A stretch of 64,000 nucleotides of DNA from Streptococcus suis (lineage in GTDB: Bacteria; Bacillota; Bacilli; Lactobacillales; Streptococcaceae): NCBI RefSeq assembly GCF_002960445.1, contig NZ_POJD01000195.1, positions 1 to 64,000 of the forward strand, written 5' to 3'. Positions within the stretch are counted from its first letter, which is position 1. Every line of letters starts with the position of its first letter. Positions 54,546 through 64,000 of this stretch are shown here, piece by piece. The notes below the pieces were generated by a model, which did no database searches, had not been told where the DNA came from, and saw nothing but the letters and a program-made list of their open reading frames with translations. Made by a program: the position numbers and the translations under genes.

Positions 54546-54678
54546 GCTTCGTCCTCCTTTGTCTATCGGCTAATCAAGCTCAATCATTTCGAACTCTATA
54601 ATATCAACATCATCCAGTCTTTGACTAACCAATTCATATATTAAAAAGTAAATTACTCTTTTTTTGTGTACTGGTTCT

Positions 54679-54707
54679 ACTATACCATAATTATCTGAAA
54701 ATTCCAA
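54679..54707 (-). promoter_or_regulatory. oppDFBC promoter with embedded CodY box
   Basis: Minus strand: -35 TTGGAA (54702-54707), 17-nt spacer, -10 TATAGT (54679-54684) with TGG as extended -10. AATTATCTGAAAATT at 54689-54703 matches the CodY consensus AATTTTCWGAAAATT at 14 of 15 positions and fills the spacer, so CodY binding would block transcription. Confidence 0.75.
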
Positions 54708-54714
54708 TAGCCAT

Positions 54715-54746
54715 CTGAAAAAAGCCAACCAGGTTGGCTTTTTCAG
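54715..54746 (-). terminator. oppA terminator
   Basis: AAAAGCCAACC / GGTTGGCTTTTT perfect stem extended by CTGAAA/TTTCAG, between oppA and the oppDFBC promoter. Confidence 0.9.
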
Positions 54747-54768
54747 ATACTATTTGGATGAAATAGGA

Positions 54769-56559
54769 TTATTCTGCTGCTACACCTTTGTCAGCTGTCA
54801 ATTCGATATTTTCAAGCGCAATACCTTTGCCTGAAGCTGAACCGTAGTTAGAATCGTAGTTCTTCACACGTTTGTTAAGTGCTGTAATTTCTTCAGATTC
54901 AAATGTTGGGATAGCAAATGCTTGTTCAGCAGCATACTTTTGCCATGCCTTGTAGCTTTCAAGGTTTTTCTTCTCATCAAATGATTCTACTGAGCCGATT
55001 GCCTCCAACAATTTAGTGTTTTCTTCAGATACGAAACGTGACATGTTGAATGGAGCAAGTTCTCCCCAAAGTCCGTTAGGATTTGGATCGTAACCTGTTG
55101 ACCATCCACCAGCATACATATCAATTGCAGGGTCATTTGCTTGAATTGCATCGTAGAAAGTATTTACTTCAACAGTACGGCCAGTGTACAATTCAACATT
55201 CAAGCCAACTTCTTTCCACCAAGCAATGTATTGTTGTACGAGTGCTTCGTTGGCTTCTGTACGTTTACGAGCTGCGAAAGTGATTTTGAATTCTTTACCG
55301 TCTTTACCTTCACGAATGCCGTCACCGTTTGTATCCTTGTAGCCAGCTTCATCCAAGAGTTTCTTAGCTTTTTCTGGATCGTATGTGTAGCCTGCCAATT
55401 CAGAATCGTGAAGATCGCCAAAGAATGAGATAATCAATGATTTTGCTGGGTGGTACAAACCGTTGTACAATTTCTCACCAGCTGTCTTGGTATCAATTGC
55501 ATAGGCAATCGCTTGACGAAGTTTCACATCGTTCATCTTAGCGTTTTCGTTCATGACGTTCTTCTCAGCAGCCTCGTCATATTTACCAAAGTTAAATGAG
55601 ATGTATTCGTAAGATGAGTTAAGTGAACCAACGATGTTCAAGTTAGACAAGTCTTTGTATGAGTCCAATTGGTCAACCGGCATATCTGCGATATCGTAGT
55701 TACCAGCTTTCATCTCAGAAACGATAGTATCAGGTGATACGATATCGATCTTCAATGAGCTTGTTTTTGGAGTTGTTCCCTTGAAGAAGTGTTCGTTTGG
55801 AACGTAAGTGATAGACTCACCGTTAACGATTTCTTTAATCTTCCATGGACCCATACCTACAAGTTTAGCAGTACGTGAGTACTCGCTCTTTTCCCAATCA
55901 GCCACAGGAATATCTTTATAGATGTGTTCTGGCTGGATATAGGCAGGTACATCACCACCAGCATACATCATAGAAGGTGACATTTCTTTCACAGTCAATT
56001 CTACTGTGTAGTCGTCAACTTTCTTGATACCAGAAATATCAGATGCTGTTCCAGCCACAAATTCTTCCATACCAACGATGTTCAAGAATTTATCATCAAA
56101 ACGCACACCTGTGTAGTCTTTGCTTGCCAATGACTTGATTGTGAAGATGTAATCATTGATTGTGAATGGCTGACCATCAGACCACTTGTAGTCTTTACCT
56201 GTCAAACTAACAGTGATTTTTTTGTTTTCGATATCAAATTCAGCCTTAGCAAGACCTGAATCGTCTAATTTACGATTTCCATCATAACCGAACATTGAGA
56301 TATCGACCATTCCACCAAAAGTTGAGTCTGTTGTATTCTCAGTCAATTCATCAATCAAAAGACCTGATGAAGTTGTTGGCGACACCCAAGCGTATTTCAA
56401 CTGTGCATCAGCCACAGCAGTTCCGTCTTGTTTCACTTCTGACGGGAATGACAAGTTTTGTTCTGTTGAGCTTGATGATTTAGAACCACAAGCAGCAAGT
56501 ACAGATGCAGAAAGAAGAGTTACACCTGCAAGTGCAAAGAGTTTTGTTGTCTTTTTCAT
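54769..56559 (-). CDS. oppA: Oligopeptide-binding lipoprotein OppA
   Basis: 596-residue solute-binding lipoprotein. The signal peptide ends in lipobox SVLAAC (Cys near 22) followed by a Ser linker; the SBP-family-5 fold covers the rest (LKYAWVSPTTSSGLL; YKWSDGQPFTINDYIFTIK; LRQAIAYAIDT). It captures peptides for OppBCDF. The start is ATG 56559 with AGAGGTG upstream; a longer reading starts within the promoter. The upstream region holds an extended -10 and a CodY-like box. It lies first, before oppD, with a terminator after it, so it can be made in excess over the permease. Confidence 0.95.
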   Translation of the reverse strand: MKKTTKLFALAGVTLLSASVLAACGSKSSSSTEQNLSFPSEVKQDGTAVADAQLKYAWVSPTTSSGLLIDELTENTTDSTFGGMVDISMFGYDGNRKLDDSGLAKAEFDIENKKITVSLTGKDYKWSDGQPFTINDYIFTIKSLASKDYTGVRFDDKFLNIVGMEEFVAGTASDISGIKKVDDYTVELTVKEMSPSMMYAGGDVPAYIQPEHIYKDIPVADWEKSEYSRTAKLVGMGPWKIKEIVNGESITYVPNEHFFKGTTPKTSSLKIDIVSPDTIVSEMKAGNYDIADMPVDQLDSYKDLSNLNIVGSLNSSYEYISFNFGKYDEAAEKNVMNENAKMNDVKLRQAIAYAIDTKTAGEKLYNGLYHPAKSLIISFFGDLHDSELAGYTYDPEKAKKLLDEAGYKDTNGDGIREGKDGKEFKITFAARKRTEANEALVQQYIAWWKEVGLNVELYTGRTVEVNTFYDAIQANDPAIDMYAGGWSTGYDPNPNGLWGELAPFNMSRFVSEENTKLLEAIGSVESFDEKKNLESYKAWQKYAAEQAFAIPTFESEEITALNKRVKNYDSNYGSASGKGIALENIELTADKGVAAE

Positions 56560-56614
56560 AAAACACCTCTGTTTTCTTTTTGTTTGACACATAATTGTAT
56601 GTCTTATGAAATTT

Positions 56615-56661
56615 ATTATATCATAAAATTTTCTTAAATAAAGTCTTTTTGTCAGAAAATT
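56615..56661 (-). promoter_or_regulatory. oppA promoter with CodY-like box
   Basis: Minus strand: -10 TATAAT (56615-56620) with TGA as extended -10 and a weak -35 TTTATT. TTTTGTCAGAAAATT at 56647-56661 matches the CodY consensus at 12 of 15 positions, just upstream of the -35. Confidence 0.55.
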
Positions 56662-56733
56662 TTGTAAAAACATAAATTTTCATTATTTTCTATTATTTTT
56701 CATGTTTTTTCCTTATTTTTCTTACAATCCATG

Positions 56734-56742
56734 TGATATAAT
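56734..56742 (+). promoter_or_regulatory. dacA extended -10
   Basis: TGATATAAT, with TATAAT at 56737-56742, 28 bp before the ATG at 56771; the -35 is weak. Confidence 0.6.
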
Positions 56743-56770
56743 GGAAGAAATATCAGATAAAGGAATGTTT

Positions 56771-58012
56771 ATGCGTAAGTTAATACTTCTATTATTGGCA
56801 ACCTTTAGTTTTCTTATCGGAGGCCCCGCTGTCCTAGCGGACGATTTCTCGGTAGCAGCTAAACATGCTATCGCGGTTGAGGTTGATTCAGGAAAAATCC
56901 TTTTTCAACAAGATGCTGAAACCAAAGCCAGTGTCGCCTCCATCAGTAAGCTCTTAAGTGTCTACATGGTCTACGAAGCCTTGGAAAAAGGCGAAATCAA
57001 CTTGGATACCATGGTGGACATTTCAGACTACTCCTATAGCTTGACTGCCAATATCGAACTCAGTAACGTGAATTTGGATGAGCGCACTTATTCTGTCCGT
57101 GATCTATTGAATGCCTCTCTCATCACTTCATCCAACAGCGCCATCATTGCTCTGGCTGAAAAAATAGCGGGTAGCGAAGCCGCTTTTGTAGATCGAATGA
57201 AGGCAAAAGTTCAGGAATGGGGCATTACAGATGCTAAAATCGTTAACGTTTCTGGATTGGATAATGCTGATTTAGGAGGTAATATCTATCCTGGTTCCAG
57301 TCCTGAAGATGCCAATCACTTTTCAGCACTCGATATGGCTACTATTGCACGTCGGCTCATTCTTGACTATCCGCAAGTCCTAGAGATTACCTCACTCAAC
57401 GCCTATGACTTTGGTGGCTATACCTACTATAGCACCAACCAAATGCTGAGTGACGGAACCCATGCTCGTGGGGGAGTGGATGGGTTGAAAACAGGGACCT
57501 CAAACTCTGCTGGTTCAGGTTTCTTGGCCACAACCCAACAAGCTGGTATGCGTATCATTACAGTAGTCCTCAATGCCACGGACGGTTTGGCTATGCCTGA
57601 TAATCGTTTTGTTGCAACCAATGATTTGATGAACTATGTCTATGCCAATTTTTCACGGGTTGCAATTGCCGAAAAAGGAAAAGCCTACAACAATAGTAAA
57701 ATTAAGGTCTTTAACGGAGAAAAGGAAACCAGTCCCGTCGTTGCTGCTGCAGACCTATACATCGTTCAGCGCAATCAGACAGAATTGACTGCGTCTGCAA
57801 ACTTTATCCCTACTACAAATGAAATCGATGCACCCTTGACTGCTGGTAGCGTTGTTGGAAAACTACAATTAAAAGACCAAGACTTGATTGGGAAAGGTTA
57901 TATTGGAGAGCAAGCCAGTGTAGAAATGGTCCTCCCAAATGATATGAAAAAAGCTCCTTGGCCAGTTTCATGGTGGAATAACTTCGTTCGATATGTGAAC
58001 GAGAAATTATAA
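56771..58012 (+). CDS. dacA: D-alanyl-D-alanine carboxypeptidase (PBP3/DacA)
   Basis: 413-residue low-molecular-weight penicillin-binding protein. It removes the terminal D-Ala of stem pentapeptides and so limits cross-linking. Signal peptide (1-24, ending VLA), serine-peptidase S11 domain with SISK (catalytic Ser), SSN and KTGTSNSAGSG motifs, then a C-terminal beta domain (PVVAAADLYIVQRNQTEL) and an amphipathic tail (WPVSWWNNFVRYV) for membrane association. The start is ATG 56771 with AAAGGA 6 nt upstream. Divergent from oppA; strong terminator after it. Confidence 0.95.
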   Translation: MRKLILLLLATFSFLIGGPAVLADDFSVAAKHAIAVEVDSGKILFQQDAETKASVASISKLLSVYMVYEALEKGEINLDTMVDISDYSYSLTANIELSNVNLDERTYSVRDLLNASLITSSNSAIIALAEKIAGSEAAFVDRMKAKVQEWGITDAKIVNVSGLDNADLGGNIYPGSSPEDANHFSALDMATIARRLILDYPQVLEITSLNAYDFGGYTYYSTNQMLSDGTHARGGVDGLKTGTSNSAGSGFLATTQQAGMRIITVVLNATDGLAMPDNRFVATNDLMNYVYANFSRVAIAEKGKAYNNSKIKVFNGEKETSPVVAAADLYIVQRNQTELTASANFIPTTNEIDAPLTAGSVVGKLQLKDQDLIGKGYIGEQASVEMVLPNDMKKAPWPVSWWNNFVRYVNEKL

Positions 58013-58019
58013 TACAAAA

Positions 58020-58056
58020 ATACTATGCCAGATAAGCACTCGGCATAGTATTTTTA
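58020..58056 (+). terminator. dacA terminator
   Basis: Perfect 10-bp stem ATACTATGCC / GGCATAGTAT with a 12-nt loop and T5, right after the dacA stop. Confidence 0.95.
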
Positions 58057-58142
58057 TGTTATAGGCTTGTAAAGTTCCTGCAGGGAGCAACATCAGTGAG
58101 GTAATCTAATCTCCCAGACTAGTTTGCTAAATTTACATAGTA

Positions 58143-58680
58143 GAGCGACTGCCATCGCTCCTCAGCTCCCACCTCGGTTGGTGAGAGCTCCTGCGGAACT
58201 CCTCACTACATATCATTTTCTTACAGAAAACGACGAGCGTGGAAGGAATAGGAAGTTTATAAGATTATAAAGAAGAGCGACTGCCGTCGCTCTCTATTTC
58301 CAACGAGCGTTGGCATTGCAATGTAGAGTAGCATTCGCTACTCCTTATCACCAACCCCGGTTGGTGAGAGTTCCTGCGGAACTCCTCACTACATATCATT
58401 TTCTTACAGAAAATGACGAGCGTGGAAGGAATAAGATTTTTATAAGATTACAAAGAAGAGCGACTGCCGTCGCTCTCTATTTCCAACTAGCGTTGACATT
58501 GCAATGTAGAGTAGCATTCGCTACTCCTCATCTCCCACCTCGGTTGGTGAGAGTTCCTGCGGAACTCCTAGCTACATATCATTTTCTTACAGAAAACGAC
58601 GAGCGTGGAAGGAATAGGATTTTTATAAGATTACAAAGAAGAGCGACTGCCGTCGCTCTCTATTTCCAACGAGCGTTGGC
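58143..58680. repeat. 183-bp hairpin-rich tandem array between dacA and sufB
   Basis: The motif GAGCGAC-tgcc-GTCGCTC starts at 58143, 58275, 58458 and 58641. The last three are exactly 183 bp apart; the first unit is shortened to 132 bp by lacking about 51 bp. Every full unit carries at least five stem-loops: GAGCGAC/GTCGCTC, CAAC/GTTG, GAGTAGC/GCTACTC, ACCAAC/GTTGGT, GTTCC/GGAAC and CATTTTC/GAAAATG. The array fills the space between convergent dacA and sufB. An open frame runs through it on the plus strand only because 183 is a multiple of three. Confidence 0.85.
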
Positions 58681-58739
58681 ATTTGTGTGCTCCAAATAGC
58701 TTCTTAGCTATGTGGAGCTACACAAATTAGCCAACGCTC
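58671..58739 (-). terminator. Long hairpin spanning the sufB stop codon
   Basis: GAGCGTTGGC (58671-58680) pairs with GCCAACGCTC (58730-58739), enclosing a second stem around TGTGTAGCTCCA / GTGGAGC-type arms and an AATAGC/GCTAT tip. The right arm consists of the last sense codons and the stop of sufB, so the structure ends the suf transcript inside the coding end. Confidence 0.6.
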
Positions 58740-60142
58740 CCCTCCATCTCATAGGCAATCAGTCTGTTGAGTTCGACTGCGTATTCCATTGGGAGTTCTT
58801 TTGTGAATGGTTCGACAAAGCCCATGACAATCATTTCTGTGGCTTCGGATTCAGATAGGCCACGGCTCATGAGGTAGTAAAGTTGCTCTTCTGAGATTTT
58901 TGATACTTTGGCTTCGTGTTCAAGCGCCACTTGTGAATTGTGAATTTCATTAAATGGAATGGTGTCTGATTTGGAAATATCATCCATGATAATGGTATCA
59001 CACTCGATGTGGCTGATAGACTTGGCTGAGTTTTTAGCAAAGGTAACTTGACCACGGTAGTTGACTTCTCCACCGCCACGGGCAATGGATTTGGATACGA
59101 TAGAGGATGAAGTGCGTGGGGCGTTGTGGATCATCTTGGCACCGGTATCCTGTACCTGACCCTTGTTGGCAAAGGCAATGGACAACATGGTTCCACGAGC
59201 TCCTTCGCCTTCCAAGTAAACCGCTGGATATTTCATGGTCGTCTTAGCACCAAGGTTGCCGTCAATCCACTCAACTGTGGCATTTTTCTCAGCACGGGCA
59301 CGCTTGGTTACCAAGTTATAAACGTTGTCAGACCAGTTTTGAATGGTGGTATAACGCATATAGGCACCTTCGTGGGCAATGATTTCCACAATAGCAGCGT
59401 GGAGGCTAGCTGTTGAGTAAGTCGGAGCCGTACAGCCTTCTACGTAGTGAACACTTGCTCCTTCATCCACGATGATGAGGGTGCGTTCGAACTGCCCTGT
59501 TCCTTCGTTGTTGATACGGAAGTAGGTCTGGAGTGGAATATCTAATTTAACACCTTTTGGTACGTAGATGAAGGTTCCACCCGACCAAACCGCTGAGTTG
59601 AGGGCGGCTAGTTTATTGTCTGACGGTGGAACTAGTTTTCCAAAGTATTTTTTGAAGAGTTCTGGATGTTCCTTGAGGGCCGTGTCAGTATCTGTAAAGA
59701 TAATGCCGTGCTTGTCGTACTCTTCCTTCATATTGTGGTAGACCACTTCTGATTCGTACTGGGCAGAGGCTCCTGCCAGGTAGGCACGCTCGGCTTCTGG
59801 AATACCGATGCGTTCAAATGTTTCCTTGATTTTTTCCGGTACATCATCCCAGCTCCGTGCTGGCTTATCCGACGGTTTTTGATAGTAAACAATATCATCA
59901 AAATCCAGTTCAGACAAGTCGGCTCCCCAGGTCTGCATCGGCATTTTCTTGAAGGTTTCGTAGGATTTCAAACGGAATTCCAACATCCATTCTGGCTCGC
60001 CTTTGATACGGGACATTTGACGAATAACTTCTTCGCTCAAGCCCTTACCAGTCGAAGCCACCAGTTCCACATTTTCATCATGGAAACCGAATTTGTATTC
60101 CCCAAGATCAATCGGGGTTGGTTCAATTCTTTCTTCTGACAT
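58727..60142 (-). CDS. sufB: Fe-S cluster assembly scaffold SufB
   Basis: 471-residue SufB, scaffold partner of SufC and SufD in [Fe-S] assembly. Typical segments are [40 protein letters not shown] and [19 protein letters not shown] (the conserved Cys region), and the C-terminal [20 protein letters not shown]. The start ATG at 60142 (MSEERIEP) has no clear SD. It is last in sufC-sufD-sufS-sufU-sufB, 135 bp after sufU; that gap holds a spacer element. The end overlaps a large hairpin. Confidence 0.96.
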   Translation of the reverse strand: MSEERIEPTPIDLGEYKFGFHDENVELVASTGKGLSEEVIRQMSRIKGEPEWMLEFRLKSYETFKKMPMQTWGADLSELDFDDIVYYQKPSDKPARSWDDVPEKIKETFERIGIPEAERAYLAGASAQYESEVVYHNMKEEYDKHGIIFTDTDTALKEHPELFKKYFGKLVPPSDNKLAALNSAVWSGGTFIYVPKGVKLDIPLQTYFRINNEGTGQFERTLIIVDEGASVHYVEGCTAPTYSTASLHAAIVEIIAHEGAYMRYTTIQNWSDNVYNLVTKRARAEKNATVEWIDGNLGAKTTMKYPAVYLEGEGARGTMLSIAFANKGQVQDTGAKMIHNAPRTSSSIVSKSIARGGGEVNYRGQVTFAKNSAKSISHIECDTIIMDDISKSDTIPFNEIHNSQVALEHEAKVSKISEEQLYYLMSRGLSESEATEMIVMGFVEPFTKELPMEYAVELNRLIAYEMEGSVG

Positions 60143-60244
60143 AATATAAGATACTAAGCCCAAAAAGTATGAGAATGCTGTTACGCTTTCCTCAAAGCTT
60201 GCTGGGCCTGTTCAATTCCAATCAGAAACTGAACAATCCTTTCT
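60143..60244 (-). repeat. Spacer element before sufB
   Basis: Minus strand: starts AGAAAGGATTGTTCAG, contains GGAATTGAACAGGCCC (TGTTCA/TGAACA arms) and ends GCTTAGTATCTTATATT next to the ATG. The end motifs match those of the spacers before uvrA, pdhC and lpdA. No SD lies within reach of the sufB ATG. Confidence 0.5.
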
Positions 60245-60277
60245 GTATGATTTTCATTTTTATTTATTTGTTCATGC

Positions 60278-61931
<1,654 letters not shown>

Positions 61932-63194
61932 TTATCTCTTTGTTAGTTTTTCTTCAATGACGGCAATCAGCTCGTCACGGACTTCCTTGACAGGGATTTC
62001 TGTGATGACGGCACCAAGGAAGCCACGAATGACCAATCGTTCAGCTGTTGCACGGTCCAAACCACGACTCATGAGATAGTACATATCCTCTGGGTCAACC
62101 TGTCCGATAGAGGCTGCGTGACCAGCTGTAACTTCGTTCTCATCGATGAGGAGGATTGGGTTGGCATCGGAGCGAGCCTTATCGGATAGCATGAGAACAC
62201 GGCTTTCCTGCTGGGCATCTGCACCCTTGGCACCACGGACAATGTGACCGATACCGTTAAAGGTCAGGGTTCCACTTTCAAGGATAACCCCATGTTGCAG
62301 AATGTGACCGACAGAATTATGACCGTAGTTGGTCACGCGCGTATCCACACCTTGGACCTGACGGCCTGATGAAAGACCAACAACCTTGAGGTTGGCATGG
62401 CTACCATTTCCTTTTAATTCGCTGTCCAAATCGGCAATCACATTTCCTTCGTTAAGAAGACCGATTGCCCAGTCAATGCTGGCATCGTTTCCAAGATAAC
62501 CACGGCGGTTAAGGTAGGTATCCAAGTGCTTGCCAAGGCGGTCAATGGCTGCAAACTTGATTTGGCTACCCGCAAGGGCAATGACTTCCACAATGATATT
62601 AGCCGAAGTCGCTTCCGCTCCATCTCCCAAACTTTCAAAGCGTTCTAGGTAATTAAACTTGGCATTTTTCCCAGCAATGATGAGAACACGTTTGTTAAAG
62701 GCAATCGAGCTAGTGCTATCTTGGTAAAAAAGTGCCTCAACTGGCTGGTCAATTTCAACGTTGTCAGGAACATAGAGAACCGCGGTTGCGTTGAAATAGG
62801 CTGTATTGCAGGCTGCCAATTTGTGTTCATCAAATGGAACTGCTACACCGAGGTATTTCTCAATGACATCAGGAATGACATCTAGAGCTGAAGCAAAGTC
62901 CGTAAAGACCACACCTTTCTCTACAAGGTCAACCGGCAACTGTTCTAGAACCGTTTGGCTGCCAACCTGGACCAACATAGGATTGTCACCGATAGCTGTA
63001 AAATCTGGAACAGCTCCGATTTCATCATTTGTAGCAAGGCTTCCATCACCTAGATTCCAACGGTGAAACTTGACCCGCTCGATAACCGGCAAGTCCAGCT
63101 CTGCTATTTTGTCAAAAGCCTTAAGACGCAGGTCTGTCAACCAAGTTGGTTCTGCCTGCAAGGCTGAAAATTCTTGAATTTTATCTTTGGTCAT
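61932..63194 (-). CDS. sufD: Fe-S cluster assembly protein SufD
   Basis: 420-residue SufB paralogue that forms the SufBC2D scaffold. Recognised by DVIEKYLGVAVPFDEHKLAACN, the VGHILQHGVILESGTLTFNGIGHIV beta-helix region (containing the His close to the Fe-S assembly interface) and the C-terminal SRGLDRATAERLVIRGF. The start is ATG 63194 with GGAGG 6 nt upstream; a longer frame would overlap sufC. 16 bp separate it from sufC. Confidence 0.95.
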   Translation of the reverse strand: MTKDKIQEFSALQAEPTWLTDLRLKAFDKIAELDLPVIERVKFHRWNLGDGSLATNDEIGAVPDFTAIGDNPMLVQVGSQTVLEQLPVDLVEKGVVFTDFASALDVIPDVIEKYLGVAVPFDEHKLAACNTAYFNATAVLYVPDNVEIDQPVEALFYQDSTSSIAFNKRVLIIAGKNAKFNYLERFESLGDGAEATSANIIVEVIALAGSQIKFAAIDRLGKHLDTYLNRRGYLGNDASIDWAIGLLNEGNVIADLDSELKGNGSHANLKVVGLSSGRQVQGVDTRVTNYGHNSVGHILQHGVILESGTLTFNGIGHIVRGAKGADAQQESRVLMLSDKARSDANPILLIDENEVTAGHAASIGQVDPEDMYYLMSRGLDRATAERLVIRGFLGAVITEIPVKEVRDELIAVIEEKLTKR

Positions 63195-63210
63195 AGGGTC
63201 CTCCAAAGAC

Positions 63211-63984
63211 TTAAATGTCATCTTCTTTGTAGTCGATGCCAAGCTCAGCTGCGACTTGGACATAGCCTTCTTTTTCCAAGCGTTGCGCCAATTCTGGTCC
63301 ACCTGACAGAACAACACGGCCTTCCATCATGACATGGACAACATCAGGAGTGATGTAGTTGAGCAAGCGTTGGTAGTGAGTGATAATCATGGCACCGAAG
63401 CCTTCACCACGCATAGCATTGATACCTTTTGATACCACTTTAAGGGCATCAATATCTAAACCTGAGTCAATCTCGTCAAGAAGAGCGAAAGTTGGCTCTA
63501 ACATGAGCAACTGCAGAATTTCATTGCGTTTTTTCTCACCACCTGAGAAACCTTCGTTGAGGTAACGCTCTGCCATTTCCTCTTTCATGTTGAGGAGTTC
63601 CATCTTTTCATCCAACTTGGTGATGAAATCGCGGACAGAAATCTTGTCTTCATCTTCCTTGCCAGCGTTCATAGCAGCACGGAGGAACTCTGCATTGGTG
63701 ATTCCCGGAATTTCCGACGGGTATTGCATGGCCAAGAAAAGTCCCATACGAGCACGCTCGTCCACTTCCAACTCCAAAATATTAACACCGTCAAAGAGAA
63801 CTTCCCCTTGTGTTACTTCGTAGCTTGGATTACCCATGATAGCTGCGGAAAGGGTGGACTTGCCTGTTCCGTTCGGTCCCATGATGGCTGCAATTTCACC
63901 TGTTTTGAGGGTCAAATTGACACCTTTGAGGATTTCCTTACCTTCGATTTCAACATGAAGGTCTTTGATTTCTAATACTGACAT
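63211..63984 (-). CDS. sufC: Fe-S assembly ATPase SufC
   Basis: 257-residue ABC ATPase that energises the SufBD scaffold. Walker A GPNGTGKSTLS near 36, signature GFSGGEKKRNE near 147, Walker B FALLDEIDSGLD near 166 and the switch His in IITHYQRLL. AAAGGAG precedes the ATG at 63984. First gene of the operon; its promoter lies beyond the window. Confidence 0.97.
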   Translation of the reverse strand: MSVLEIKDLHVEIEGKEILKGVNLTLKTGEIAAIMGPNGTGKSTLSAAIMGNPSYEVTQGEVLFDGVNILELEVDERARMGLFLAMQYPSEIPGITNAEFLRAAMNAGKEDEDKISVRDFITKLDEKMELLNMKEEMAERYLNEGFSGGEKKRNEILQLLMLEPTFALLDEIDSGLDIDALKVVSKGINAMRGEGFGAMIITHYQRLLNYITPDVVHVMMEGRVVLSGGPELAQRLEKEGYVQVAAELGIDYKEDDI

Positions 63985-64000
63985 CGTATACTCCTTTATT

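Noticed and set aside
58310..58699. 129-codon plus-strand open frame with two 61-residue repeats
   Set aside because: It follows only from the 183-bp period being divisible by three. There is no SD, no promoter, and its content is hairpin arms; it ends in the sufB terminator.

Overview
The window looks like a chromosomal segment of a low-GC Firmicute of the genus Streptococcus, most likely Streptococcus suis. The reasons are the YSIRK/GS-type signal peptide on a huge MucBP-type wall protein, the streptococcal order of the ccrZ-trmB, rimP-nusA-ylxR-ylxQ-infB-rbfA, tsaE-GNAT-LCP and sufCDSUB blocks, extended -10 promoters (TGnTATAAT), and a BOX-like repeat. The species name is an inference from pattern memory. 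No rRNA, tRNA, CRISPR array, intact insertion sequence or prophage was seen.

Layout. 1-5066 (-): N-terminal 1688 residues of a giant repeat-rich surface protein whose C-terminus lies outside the window. Its promoter carries a G8 homopolymer exactly in the -35/-10 spacer, and its leader can form a 24-bp RNA stem. 5493-10476 (-): greA, mltG, a GNAT gene, murC and an unknown gene. 10648-16265: sucrose locus, with scrK and scrA (-) divergent from scrB-scrR (+), and a BOX-like element between scrA and scrK. 16332-21771 (-): nusB, an Asp23-family gene, efp, pepP, uvrA. 22346-23962 (+): corA and a DUF1129 membrane protein. 24373-25440 (-): rpsF-ssb-rpsR. 25613-34134: lplA and the 2-oxoacid dehydrogenase operon pdhABCD (-), separated by two unrecognised envelope genes. 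34368-36215: a TRIC/UPF0126 channel (+) and a DUF4353 lipoprotein (-). 36459-41995 (-): the rimP-to-rbfA translation operon. 42210-45458 (-): ecsAB-ccrZ-trmB. 45520-46234 (+): hit and a small coiled-coil protein. 46272-50603: tsaE-GNAT-LCP and asp23-fakA (-). 50728-56559 (-): an oligopeptide transporter in the order A-D-F-B-C with CodY-like boxes. 56771-58012 (+): dacA. 58727-63984 (-): complete suf Fe-S cluster operon.

Functional links. ScrA imports and phosphorylates sucrose, ScrB cleaves sucrose-6-phosphate, ScrK phosphorylates the released fructose and ScrR controls the locus. LplA makes lipoate available for the two lipoyl-bearing subunits (E2 and E3) of the neighbouring dehydrogenase. 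RimP, NusA, IF-2 and RbfA serve transcription, initiation and 30S maturation. Opp supplies peptides and is probably under CodY control.

The most unusual content is non-coding: (i) the homopolymer-spaced surface-protein promoter, a candidate phase-variation switch; (ii) a family of spacers upstream of uvrA, pdhC, lpdA and sufB that start at a Shine-Dalgarno-like AGAAAGGA and end near CTTnGTATCTTA just before a start codon lacking its own SD; (iii) two hairpin-rich tandem arrays with periods of 101 and 183 bp at gene ends; and (iv) a strong promoter placing the tsaE transcription start essentially on its ATG. All positions were read by eye, so motif calls are less certain than the main coding calls.
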